From a bacterium (GTDB taxonomy: Bacteria; Armatimonadota; Zipacnadia; Zipacnadales; UBA11051), in the NCBI GenBank assembly GCA_021372615.1, contig JAJFUB010000085.1:1-64000 (forward strand): a DNA stretch of 64,000 nucleotides, read 5' to 3'. Shown here one piece after another: positions 45,294-53,690 of this stretch. A model generated the notes under the pieces. It did not search any database. It worked only from the letters and a program-made list of their open reading frames with translations, and was not told the DNA's origin. Position 1 is the stretch's first letter; the number at the start of each line of letters is the position of its first letter. The translations under genes were made by a program, and so were the position numbers.

Positions 45294-45367
45294 GGGTGCC
45301 ACGGCCAGGCCCCCTGGCCGTCCAGGGCATGGTCCAGGCACTGCCAGCCCTGCTGGCAGTGGCACCC
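45294..45367. repeat. Nested inverted repeat (cruciform-like) before a secreted-protein gene
   Basis: An outer stem GGGTGCCAC (45294-45302)/GTGGCACCC (45359-45367) encloses two hairpins: ACGGCCAGG/CCTGGCCGT (45301-45321) and CACTGCCAGC/GCTGGCAGTG (45339-45361). The stems overlap slightly, so they would compete. The element fills the 164-base spacer between two same-strand genes, about 70 bases before the next start. Confidence 0.65.
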
Positions 45368-45439
45368 GTGGCAGACTACGCGGCGGGGTCCCCGTCGGGC
45401 CACGCCCGACACCCAGCCCTGGTTCGGAGGCCGACGAGC

Positions 45440-46618
45440 ATGTGGCTGCCTATGCTGCTGATGGCTGCGCTGGCGTCTGTGGCCGTGCCGGCGTCTGCCC
45501 AGGACGAGGTCGTGGCGACGGTCAAGGAGGAGCGCCTTCCGGAGAAGGACGCCGGCCGCGAGGGGCTGCAGTTGGTCAAGCGCTCCCTCACGCTGGGCAA
45601 TGCCGCCTTCCGCTATCAGCAACTGGTGGACCCGGCGCAGCAAGACAAGCCCGTCGTCCAGCGCTACGGCGACTACGCTCTCGGCTGCGACTTCCCGCGC
45701 GGCTCGTGGAATTGGGACCTGGAGTACTTCCTGAACGTCACGGTGGCGCGCCCGGGCGACAAGCCGTTCGTCGCCAACCGCGCGCTCCTGCAAGAGAGCA
45801 TCACCATCCTGCAGCAGGGCCAGCGCGGTGTGGCCGACATGGTGTGGCCCCTGCCCGCCACCGCCACGCGGCCTCAGCCTGGCTGCCTCGCCGTGCGGTT
45901 CGTGAAGCTCCCGGACGACCCCGCCTGGATGACCGTGCGGGTCAGCATCGAGGGCGAGCCGGACACGAAGCTCACGCAGATCGAGCTGCACTCGTATCCC
46001 ACCGTCACCAGCGGCCCGCCCGAACGCCAGCGGTGGGCGGCGACGCCGACGCGGACGATGCAGATGGGCAAGCCCGTGCCACTGGACCCCGCGCAGGAGT
46101 GGGCCGTGCTCATGCACAACCGCTTCGCCCACGAGGACGGCGGCTCGCTGCTGGTCATGGACCCCGACCAAGTGACGAGCGCCGACATCGGCGGCGTGTA
46201 CCCCATCGCGGTGCGCATGGCCCTCAAGCCGCTGTCGGCGGCGACCTTCGCCATGGGCTACTTCTGGGACACGCCCTACCCGCAGGCCATCGCCGCCTTC
46301 ATGCCGGAGGCGCCGGCCCGTCTGAAGCGCCTGCGGGCGACGGACTGGAGTGTGCCGGTGGACCTGGCGCGCTGGCAGCGGGAGCAGGCGGAGGTGGCCG
46401 AGGTCCTGGCCCTCGCCGGGGCCGCGGCGGGCGACCGTGCGGCCCGGTGGCACCAACTGCAGGTGGACATGGCGGTCACCATCGCCGCGCTGCAACAGCC
46501 CCAACCCGACCCCGCGGCCTACCGCCGTTTCGTGTCGCTCAGCCGTCAGGCGGCCGACCTGAAGACTGCCCTGTATGACCCGGCGCTACAGGCGCTGATC
46601 AAGCAAGCAACACAGTAG
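45440..46618 (+). CDS. Secreted protein of unknown function
   Basis: A 392-residue protein with a signal peptide (MLLMAALASVAVPASA). I do not recognise a family. The mature part is mostly beta (about 30-300; for example FRYQQLVDPAQQDKP and ALGCDFPRGSWNWDLEYF), followed by a helical tail (about 300-392) with heptad-like Leu/Ala spacing. It resembles a binding or structural protein more than an enzyme. GGAGG lies ten bases before ATG 45440. An in-frame upstream extension to 45296 is rejected because it lies in the nested repeat and buries the signal peptide. It is 36 bases before the second GH42-like gene. Confidence 0.75.
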   Translation: MWLPMLLMAALASVAVPASAQDEVVATVKEERLPEKDAGREGLQLVKRSLTLGNAAFRYQQLVDPAQQDKPVVQRYGDYALGCDFPRGSWNWDLEYFLNVTVARPGDKPFVANRALLQESITILQQGQRGVADMVWPLPATATRPQPGCLAVRFVKLPDDPAWMTVRVSIEGEPDTKLTQIELHSYPTVTSGPPERQRWAATPTRTMQMGKPVPLDPAQEWAVLMHNRFAHEDGGSLLVMDPDQVTSADIGGVYPIAVRMALKPLSAATFAMGYFWDTPYPQAIAAFMPEAPARLKRLRATDWSVPVDLARWQREQAEVAEVLALAGAAAGDRAARWHQLQVDMAVTIAALQQPQPDPAAYRRFVSLSRQAADLKTALYDPALQALIKQATQ

Positions 46619-46654
46619 CCCCTCCAGGGGCGCCGTCTCGCCACGAGGTGCGAT

Positions 46655-49600
46655 ATGTCCCGATGGCTCATTCCGCTCGTTCTGGTCGCCTCACCGTTGC
46701 TCGCCCAGACCAACCAGGCCATCGCTGACTTCGAGCAGCCCGACCTGAAGGGCTGGTCCACGAGCATGTCGCCCGAGTACTACAGGGGTAACACGGGCCA
46801 GCAGGGCCTGCAGGTGGTGAAGGACGCCGAGCGCGGCAACGTGTTGGCGGCGGACGTGCGCTTTGTGGATGCGGGCAAGTCGGAGCCCTGCTTCATCACC
46901 TATCAGCTCCCCAAGCCCCTGCCCCTGGCGTACCTGCGGACGGTGAGCTTCTGGTACAAGCTGGCCCTCGCCCCCACCCCCTCTCCCAGTGGGAGAGGGG
47001 TGCCCGAAGGGCGGGGTGAGGGGCTCGAGAGCTTCAAGGTCCGCCTCCGCACCTCGGACACCAGCTTCAACGACTATGATGTCACGCCCGTCTTCGGCAA
47101 GTGGCAGCACTGCGTGATTGACACCAAGACCGGCGGGAACCTGGTCAATGTGTGGGGGAAGGTCTTCGGGGAGGTCAAGCAGCTCACGTTCCGCCTCGAT
47201 GACATTGACAACCGCAACACGCAGTTCACGCTGCTGGTGGACGACGTCGTCGCCTCGGTCGCCGAGCCGACGGAACAGGCCTACACCCCGCAGCCCCTCC
47301 GCCTTCAGCGCGATGACCGGCTGGACGTGCTGCTCATCCACCATGCCGCCGCGAGTGCCTCGACGTACTGGCTCGACCCCGCCTGGCGCACGCTGGACCC
47401 GCAGTTTCGCCTGCGCTCGTATCCCTTCAAGGGGCTGCACTTCGGCCTCGACCTCTTCGGCTTCCCGCCGAAGCTCGAGGGGCTGCTGAACACCGACCTC
47501 ATCGTGCTGGTGGATGTGGACCCGTTCACCATGACCCCCGAGCAGGCAGCCTGGCTGGCCGACCTGACCTACTCGGGCACGGGGCTGGTGTTCTTCGCCG
47601 GCGGCAACACGCTGGCCAACAGCAAGGGCTTCAAGCGTCCGCTGGCCGACGTGCTGCCGGTGACCTTCAAGGCCGGCGATCCGCAGTACGTCTCGCGCAA
47701 GGTCAGCCTCGGCACGCCGCACTTCGTGAGCCAGGGCCTGGACCCGTCTGGCCTGGGTCTGGCGTCCACGGTGCAGAAGCTCACGCCCAGGGAGGGCGCG
47801 ACGGTGGTGCTGAAGGGCGACGACCGACCGCTGGTGACCGTCGGCGAGTTCGGCCAAGGCCGCGTCGCCATCATCAACGCCCAGCCGAACCTGGACCGGG
47901 ACGACGACCTGTTCGCCTCCCCCGCCGGGCCGGCGCTGGTGCAGAGGACCCTCCAGTGGGTCCTCCACCGCGAGACGCAGCAGCTTGCGGCCATGCCCGC
48001 CGAGCGGGACCTGCCGCCCGCCACGCCGCCCCAGCCATCCACGCTCAACCGCACGGACTTCTTCCCCCTCATCACGATGGTCGGCGGGGCGTCCTCGGGG
48101 CACTACCTGAGCGAGACGGACCTGCGTCGGGAGGTGGAGAAGGTCAAGGCCGCCGGCTTCAATACCGTGGCTGTCGGCGGGCTCAGCGGCCTGACCCGGC
48201 CGCAGGACAAGCCCTCCGCCGGCACCCGCAACATCTGGGCCCTGCAGCGCCTGGCGCGTGAGATGGGCCTGGCGACCATCTTCGAGTACACGAGCTTCAA
48301 CCGCGTCTCGGGGGCCGAGCCAAACAAGCCCTGCGTCTTCAGCCCCGAATACCCGCAGGCCCTCGCGGACAAGCTCAACCCGCAGATTGACGTGGCCCAG
48401 CGCACGCCGAACCTCCTGTCGGTCAAGATCCTCGACGAGCCGACCGTGAGCCCCAAGGCCATGGACTACTGCGAGCACTGCCAGCGCGTGTTCCGGGAGC
48501 GTTACGGCATTCCCCTGCGGAAGTTCGAGGAGATCCCGGCGGACGCCACGTACGAGCGTTGGGCCTTCGCGGATTTCGAGGGCTTCTACGTGGCCGAGGG
48601 CTACCGGCAGGCCTGGGAGCTGAAGCAGAAGTCCGGCGCGCAGTTCGACTTGCTCATCACGTACATGAGCACGGCGCTGGGCTATGGCCGCGGGATCAAC
48701 GGCCAGGAGGACGGGCTGGACTGGGGCCGCTGGGCCGACCGCATGGACTTCGATGTCTACCCGTACTTCTACCCGGCCTCGCAGAAGATCCGCATGGTGC
48801 AGGCGGCCTGGTGCATGGCCTACATGCGGCAGCTCTCGCAACACCTGAAGAAGCCCTGGGGCTTCTATGTCGAGTTGGATGACCGCAACTGGCCCTTCCA
48901 GCAGAACCCCAGAGAAGCCAGCGCCGAATGCGCCTGCGAGGCCCTGCTGCACGGCGCGGACTATCTCAACAGCTTCATCCACCTGCCCTTCGCCACGGGC
49001 TGCGACTCGCGGCCGGAGCGGTGGGACTGGACCGCGCAGGAGCTGCGCAAGGTGAACGCCCTCGGCCCGTTGCTGACCAAGCTGGCGCGACAGCCCGCAC
49101 CGGTGGCGTTCCTCTACCCCACGGCCCAGACGTTCGCCACCGACCAGGGCGCACCCAAACCGTACGCGTACGCCTGCGTGAGCCAGGGGTTCGGCAATGT
49201 GGATGTGCTGCCTGAGGAAGTGGCGCTCGAACAGAAGACGCTCAAGTACCGCGCCCTGTTGCTGCTCGGGTGTGACATCCTGCACGCCGACATGGCACCG
49301 CTGCTGCAGCAGTGGGTGCGGGAAGGCGGGACTCTCATCCTGGACAAGCTGCCGACCAAGAACCACAAGGGGGAGGCGCTGCAGTGGCCGGTGACGTTCG
49401 CCGACGGCGCGGCCGAGCCGCAATCACGAGCCCTGGGCAAGGGGCGCGTCGTGCTGCTCGGCTGCGACCCGGAAGCGGCCTATAAGGACGCCATCGAGAA
49501 CGAGAAGCCGGCCGAGGCGGCGAAGCTGCGGGCACTGCTGGCGAAGCTGCTGGCGCCGGCCAAGCCGAGGGCGGTCGTGCTCGACAAGCCGGCGCAGATG

Positions 49601-49873
49601 GAGGTCGGGGTGCGCCAGAGCCGGGACATGGCGCTGGTGATCGTCGTCAACCACGATGCGAAGCCGAATGAGGGCACCGTCACGGTGCGCGACCTGGGCT
49701 TCAAGCCTGCCTGGGCGCAGTTTCTGTTCCAGGGGAAGAGCGGCATGGCCCCGGCAAAGCTGACCACCGCCGCAGGCGCGCACAGCTTCACGGTCAAGCT
49801 CCCGGCGCGGCAGGCGGCGTTGGTGCTGCTCGCGCCGAAGCAGCCGGCGGGGCTGCCGACGCTGGCGCAGTAG
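46655..49873 (+). CDS. Secreted GH42-like protein with N-terminal binding module
   Basis: A 1072-residue protein with a signal peptide (WLIPLVLVASPLLA). A carbohydrate-binding-like domain (about 20-205) is interrupted by an in-frame GC-rich hairpin (46965-47023). A ThuA/amidotransferase-like domain follows (about 220-440), then a TIM barrel (about 460-790) with LSVKILDEPTVSP (Glu near 594) and FYVELDDRNWPFQQNP, then a second amidotransferase-like domain and a beta domain. The architecture mirrors the neighbour at 41694, but the GH42 hallmark sequence is weaker here. Probable extracellular glycosidase, substrate unknown. It ends the four-gene secreted group and converges with 50140-51438 across a repeat island. 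Confidence 0.82.
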   Translation: MSRWLIPLVLVASPLLAQTNQAIADFEQPDLKGWSTSMSPEYYRGNTGQQGLQVVKDAERGNVLAADVRFVDAGKSEPCFITYQLPKPLPLAYLRTVSFWYKLALAPTPSPSGRGVPEGRGEGLESFKVRLRTSDTSFNDYDVTPVFGKWQHCVIDTKTGGNLVNVWGKVFGEVKQLTFRLDDIDNRNTQFTLLVDDVVASVAEPTEQAYTPQPLRLQRDDRLDVLLIHHAAASASTYWLDPAWRTLDPQFRLRSYPFKGLHFGLDLFGFPPKLEGLLNTDLIVLVDVDPFTMTPEQAAWLADLTYSGTGLVFFAGGNTLANSKGFKRPLADVLPVTFKAGDPQYVSRKVSLGTPHFVSQGLDPSGLGLASTVQKLTPREGATVVLKGDDRPLVTVGEFGQGRVAIINAQPNLDRDDDLFASPAGPALVQRTLQWVLHRETQQLAAMPAERDLPPATPPQPSTLNRTDFFPLITMVGGASSGHYLSETDLRREVEKVKAAGFNTVAVGGLSGLTRPQDKPSAGTRNIWALQRLAREMGLATIFEYTSFNRVSGAEPNKPCVFSPEYPQALADKLNPQIDVAQRTPNLLSVKILDEPTVSPKAMDYCEHCQRVFRERYGIPLRKFEEIPADATYERWAFADFEGFYVAEGYRQAWELKQKSGAQFDLLITYMSTALGYGRGINGQEDGLDWGRWADRMDFDVYPYFYPASQKIRMVQAAWCMAYMRQLSQHLKKPWGFYVELDDRNWPFQQNPREASAECACEALLHGADYLNSFIHLPFATGCDSRPERWDWTAQELRKVNALGPLLTKLARQPAPVAFLYPTAQTFATDQGAPKPYAYACVSQGFGNVDVLPEEVALEQKTLKYRALLLLGCDILHADMAPLLQQWVREGGTLILDKLPTKNHKGEALQWPVTFADGAAEPQSRALGKGRVVLLGCDPEAAYKDAIENEKPAEAAKLRALLAKLLAPAKPRAVVLDKPAQMEVGVRQSRDMALVIVVNHDAKPNEGTVTVRDLGFKPAWAQFLFQGKSGMAPAKLTTAAGAHSFTVKLPARQAALVLLAPKQPAGLPTLAQ
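46965..47023 (+). repeat. In-frame GC-rich hairpin repeat inside the second GH42-like gene
   Basis: About 59 bases begin CCCTCGCCCCCACCCCCTCT and end GGCGGGGTGAGGG. They contain the stem CTCTCCCA/TGGGAGAG flanked by CACCCC/GGGGTG. They encode APTPSPSGRGVPEGRGEG, a low-complexity insert in the middle of a beta-sandwich domain between FWYKLA and LESFKVRL. No frameshift results. Confidence 0.8.
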
Positions 49874-49875
49874 GC

Positions 49876-50140
49876 GGTGAGGCGCCCCTCCGGGGCTCAG
49901 CCTCGTGAGGGATCAAGAAGGCCGGCCGTGGACGGGGGCTACCGCCCCCGCCTAGACTGAGTCGGCCCTCCGGGCCTAACGGCAACGTCAGCCGCCTCTG
50001 CGCTGAGTCCACGAGGAACGGCGACGGGTGCGGGGCCGTCAGCGCCGGAGGCGCGGCTCACACCAGGCGGGGGGCGATAGCCCCCGTCACCCGGGCCCCC
50101 CTCATCCCCCTCCCCGTCGAGCCCCGGAGGGGCGCTTCAC
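49876..50140. repeat. Repeat island bounded by 22-bp inverted repeats
   Basis: The spacer between two convergent genes is bounded by GTGAGGCGCCCCTCCGGGGC... (49876-49897) and its near-perfect reverse complement (50119-50140, 21 of 22 positions). Inside, a diverged copy of the 49-bp repeat (about 49928-49975) faces a close copy in inverted orientation (50041-50090). The whole island is therefore one large imperfect palindrome, MITE-like in form. It has no coding capacity. I did not find target-site duplications. Confidence 0.75.
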
Positions 50141-51438
50141 TAGCCCTTGAGCGTCGCCACGACCGTGACCCGGCCGGCCTCGCACGTCTCGTCCATGTTC
50201 GCCATGGCCACCTTCACGTACGGGACGTGGGCCGGCAGCGGAACCGTTTGCTGGCCCGCCCATACCTCGGTCTCTGCCAGCGGCACCGTGTCGAGGTGCA
50301 GGCCGTCCGCGCTGCCATACGCGGCGACGAGCAGCCCGTCCACCTCCCCGGCACACGTCACCGTCAGCGCCGCGGACTGCACATGCCCCAGGGCGAGCGG
50401 CGGGCAGGTCGCCAGGTCCGTCCTCTCTCCCGGTCCCAGCCGCTCGAGTGTGAGCACCGGCATTGTCACACAGAACGGCCGCTGCGTCGCCAGCACCTGC
50501 ACCCCGAGGTCTTCATCCCCCGGCCGCGAGGCGTAACGGAGCGTGTGGTAGCAGTACACCAGCGGCGGCTCAATGAGGTGGTGCACTTCGGCGAAGGCCG
50601 TGGCGTCGGCGTTGTGCTCGCGGAGCGCCACCGGGCCGAGGTGCTTGTGGAAGTGCACGCCATCCTCGCTCCAGGCGTAGCCGATGCTCTCCTGGCTCTC
50701 GATGCGCACCGGGTGCAGCTTCGCCCCGCCGTAGAAGCAGTGGAACAGGCCGCCGTTGAAGCTGACCTCCGCCTCCGAGAAGCCCCCGTCGTCCCATTCG
50801 CCCCACTCGCCGGGCCGGAGGATGGGATTCGCCTCATGGGGCGTGTACGGTCCCTCGGGCCGCTCCGCGATGGCCAGCGAGAGCGGGCCGTAGTCCGGGC
50901 CGCGCGCCCCGATGGGGTACTCCGTGTACAGCCAGAACTGCCCGTCGCGCAGCACGACCCCGCCCACATAGCCGAAGCGCGGGAGGATGGGGTTGGCCGG
51001 GTGCTTGGTCCACGGTCCGAGCGGGGTGTCCGCCGTGGCCAGGCCCACGCTCCAGCGCTCCTCGCCCGGCGGGCCCTGCACGGCTTCCTGTGACGTGCCC
51101 GAGTACCACATCAGGTACTCCCCGGCGCCGCGACGGATCACGAAGGCGCAGGCGACATGCAGATCGTCCCAGGCGCCGGGCTCGCCCAGGCCCACCAGCG
51201 GGCCGGGGTGCTTGCGCCACGGGCCGAGCGGGTGGTCGGCGACGGCCGCGCCGATGCGGTAGCCGCCGCGCCAGTGCTCGGTGTCGGCGGCCACGCCGTG
51301 GTAGTAGAGCACATAGGTCAGGTTGTCCTTGAGCACATCGCAGCACTCGATGATGCGTCCGTCCCATTCCGTCGCGCCGCCGGGGCGCAGGATGGGGTTG
51401 GGGCCGGGGATCTGGATGAACGGCTCGTATGGTCGCAC
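50140..51438 (-). CDS. Five-bladed beta-propeller glycosidase (GH43/GH130-like)
   Basis: A 432-residue cytoplasmic protein. Repeated propeller signatures are visible: NPILRPGGATEWDGR, YVLYYHGVAAD, GPWRKHPGPLVGLGEPGAWDD, YLMWYSGTSQ, GPWTKHPANPILPRFGY and FWLYTEYPIG, typical of GH43, GH32/68 or GH130 relatives. Acidic candidates occur in WDGR, WDD and SEAEVSF. It could be a glycosidase or mannoside phosphorylase; the family cannot be settled by eye. GTG 51438 is chosen because GGAGG lies five bases upstream; longer in-frame extensions lack leader sense. It is divergent from the MBL gene across 112 bases. Confidence 0.8.
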   Translation of the reverse strand: MRPYEPFIQIPGPNPILRPGGATEWDGRIIECCDVLKDNLTYVLYYHGVAADTEHWRGGYRIGAAVADHPLGPWRKHPGPLVGLGEPGAWDDLHVACAFVIRRGAGEYLMWYSGTSQEAVQGPPGEERWSVGLATADTPLGPWTKHPANPILPRFGYVGGVVLRDGQFWLYTEYPIGARGPDYGPLSLAIAERPEGPYTPHEANPILRPGEWGEWDDGGFSEAEVSFNGGLFHCFYGGAKLHPVRIESQESIGYAWSEDGVHFHKHLGPVALREHNADATAFAEVHHLIEPPLVYCYHTLRYASRPGDEDLGVQVLATQRPFCVTMPVLTLERLGPGERTDLATCPPLALGHVQSAALTVTCAGEVDGLLVAAYGSADGLHLDTVPLAETEVWAGQQTVPLPAHVPYVKVAMANMDETCEAGRVTVVATLKG

Positions 51439-51550
51439 GCTGGCCTCCGCGGGTGTCGGTTCCACGCTATTCGGCGCGGCCACGACCGCACCTCTCGACG
51501 GGGGCAGGTCGCGACGCCGGCTATCCCGAAATGGCCTCGTTGAGGCCCCC

Positions 51551-52390
51551 ATGCAGATCACCGCGCACATCCACGCACTACATGTTCCGTTCCAAGTCCC
51601 GCTGCCCACGGGCCCGCTGGAGCGTTTCGTCGTCGTGTATCTCGTCTACGGCGAGCACCGCGTCTGGCTGGTAGATGCGGGCGTGGCCGGCGCCGAGGGG
51701 CGCGTCTTTGACTACCTGCGCCAGACGGGCCGCTCGCCGGACGATGTCGCCGGCTTGCTGCTCACCCACGCACACCCCGATCACGTGGGCGCAGCCGCGG
51801 CGATCCAGGCGCGTACCGGCTGCCCCGTTCTCGTGCACGCGGCGGAGCGCGCGTGGGTCGAGGACGTGGACCGGCAGGCGCGCGAGCGCCCGGTGCCGGG
51901 GTTCTCCACCCTCGTAGGCGGCCCGGCGTCGGTGACCGGGCTGTTGGCAGACGGCGGGACGGTGGAACTGGAGCCCGGCCTGGCCGTCGAGGTGATCCAC
52001 ACACCGGGTCACTCGCCCGGGTCAGTCTCACTGTTGCTCGTGGCGGAGGGGGCGCTCTTCACCGGCGATGTGGTGCTCTCGCCGGGCGACCTGCCCATCT
52101 ACGACAGCGCGGCGGTGCTGCAGGCGTCGCTGGCGAGACTGCAGGCCCTGCCCGCATTGGAGGTCATGCTCTCGGCCTGGGACGAGGCGCGCCGTGGCGA
52201 GGAGATCCCGAGGCGCCTGGCGGAGAGCCAGGAGTACCTCCGCAAGATCGCCGCCGCTGTCGAAGCCGCGGCGGAGGCCGGGGCGACGGACCTGTGCGCG
52301 GCGGTCCTGCCGCAGTTGGGCCTCCCCTCAGCGGCGGCCAATCCCCTGATCGCCCGGACCTTGCAGAGTCACAGGAGCGGGAGCGGCTGA
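51551..52390 (+). CDS. Metallo-beta-lactamase-fold hydrolase
   Basis: A 279-residue protein with the metal motif HAHPDH (residues 73-78), His154 in PGHSPGS and Asp173 in TGDVV, consistent with a two-zinc MBL hydrolase of the glyoxalase II/quorum-lactonase-like group. The N-terminus FVVVYLVYGEHRVWLVDAG is usual for the fold. The substrate is unknown; a lactone of a sugar acid would fit the neighbouring oxidoreductase gene, but that is inference. GAGG lies about six bases before the ATG. A 187-base spacer without recognisable genes follows. Confidence 0.88.
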   Translation: MQITAHIHALHVPFQVPLPTGPLERFVVVYLVYGEHRVWLVDAGVAGAEGRVFDYLRQTGRSPDDVAGLLLTHAHPDHVGAAAAIQARTGCPVLVHAAERAWVEDVDRQARERPVPGFSTLVGGPASVTGLLADGGTVELEPGLAVEVIHTPGHSPGSVSLLLVAEGALFTGDVVLSPGDLPIYDSAAVLQASLARLQALPALEVMLSAWDEARRGEEIPRRLAESQEYLRKIAAAVEAAAEAGATDLCAAVLPQLGLPSAAANPLIARTLQSHRSGSG

Positions 52391-52577
52391 GGCGCCATGG
52401 CCCCGACCTCTCCAGCGCCCGCGCCGCTGCACCGGGCCCGACTGGCCGATCGTGGACAGCGACCTGCCGCTGTGGCCGCCGGCCGCGCACCTGCCCACGG
52501 GCGGAGAAGGTTCGGGGCCGGCCGCCGACGAATGACCCGCAGTCTCGTTTGCCGCCAGCTACGGAGGTGTTGCTGCA

Positions 52578-53612
52578 ATGTCTGACCAGAAACTCGGTTG
52601 CGCGATCTGGGGTGCCGGCTGGGTCGCCGATGAGCACCTGAACGCCTACATGGCCAACCCGCACTGCGAGGTCGTGGCTGTGGGCAGCCGCAAGGAGGCT
52701 TCGGCCCGCCGCGCCGCCGAGAAGTGCGGCGCCCCCAATGCCGCCATCTACACCGACTACGCGGAGCTGCTCAAGGACGACCGCATCCAGGTTCTGTCCG
52801 TATGCACGCCCAACCAGTTCCACGTTGAGAATGGCGTGCAGGCGGCGGCGGCCGGCAAGCACATCATCATGGAGAAGCCCATGGCGATGGAGCTGCAGGG
52901 CATCAAGGACCTGCGCGACGCCATGCGCGAGTCGGGCGTGAAGTCCCTCGTCAGCTTCGTCCTGCACTGGTGCCCGTCGCTGGTCAATGCGCGCACGCTC
53001 GTGCAGTCCGGCGCCATCGGCGACATCTTCTATGTCGAGGGCGACTACTGGCACGGCGTATCGGACTGGTACAGCGGCTGGGACTGGGCCCGCACCGTCA
53101 AGGAGGGCGGCAGCAGCTTCCTGTTCGGCGGTTGCCATGCGGTGGACGCGGTGCGCTGGATCAGCGGCCTGGAAGTCACGAGCGTTGCGGCCTTCGGCGG
53201 CGGCTGGGACAAGCGCTATGAGTACCCGGCGACGGTCGTGGGCGCGGTCACGTGGAGCAACGGGGCCGTCGGGAAGCTCTCATGCTCGGTGGACTGCATC
53301 ATGCCCTACCAGTTCAACGTGGACATCATGGGCGACAAGGGCACGGTGCGTGACAACCTGGTCTGGTCCAAGGTGCTCATGCCCGAGGCCAATGCCTGGA
53401 CGGAAGTGCCGGCCATCCTCCCCAACAGCGGCGACGTGGCCCACCACCCGTTCGAGGGCGAGATCAATCACCTGGTGGACGCGATCCGCAGCGACACGCG
53501 CCCGTGCCCGGACATCGAGGACGCCGTGAAGACCCACGAGGTTTGCCTGGCGCTGGACATGTCGGTGGCCAACGGCGGGGCGAAGGTGGAACTGCCGCTG
53601 TTGGAGGACTGA
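52578..53612 (+). CDS. Gfo/Idh/MocA-family NAD(P)-dependent oxidoreductase
   Basis: A 344-residue protein with the Rossmann motif GAGWVA (12-17), the EKP motif (99-101, in MEKPMAM) and GGCHAVDAVRW in the second domain, all standard for the family, which oxidises or reduces sugars, inositols and sugar acids. GGAGGTG precedes the ATG. It lies between the MBL hydrolase and the convergent DapA-like gene and is separated from the latter by a strong hairpin. Together these suggest sugar-acid metabolism. A second, more divergent family member is at 60350-61321. Confidence 0.93.
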   Translation: MSDQKLGCAIWGAGWVADEHLNAYMANPHCEVVAVGSRKEASARRAAEKCGAPNAAIYTDYAELLKDDRIQVLSVCTPNQFHVENGVQAAAAGKHIIMEKPMAMELQGIKDLRDAMRESGVKSLVSFVLHWCPSLVNARTLVQSGAIGDIFYVEGDYWHGVSDWYSGWDWARTVKEGGSSFLFGGCHAVDAVRWISGLEVTSVAAFGGGWDKRYEYPATVVGAVTWSNGAVGKLSCSVDCIMPYQFNVDIMGDKGTVRDNLVWSKVLMPEANAWTEVPAILPNSGDVAHHPFEGEINHLVDAIRSDTRPCPDIEDAVKTHEVCLALDMSVANGGAKVELPLLED

Positions 53613-53646
53613 ACGGCGGGGACAGAAGGAACGGAAGAACAGAAGA

Positions 53647-53685
53647 ACGGGGTGAGGCACGGCGGCAACGGCGTCCTCACCCCGT
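53647..53685. terminator. Bidirectional hairpin between convergent genes
   Basis: An 11-bp perfect stem, ACGGGGTGAGG (53647-53657) with CCTCACCCCGT (53675-53685), lies between the stops at 53612 and 53691. It can serve both genes, although no long T-run follows. Confidence 0.7.
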
Positions 53686-53690
53686 CTGTC

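Noticed and set aside
45296-45439. N-terminal extension of the secreted protein at 45440
   Set aside because: The extension lies in the nested inverted repeat and would bury a good signal peptide; GGAGG supports ATG 45440.
52391-52577. Short ATG-initiated frame between the MBL gene and the oxidoreductase gene
   Set aside because: Pro/Ala/Arg-rich composition, no ribosome-binding site, and it runs into the downstream gene in another frame.
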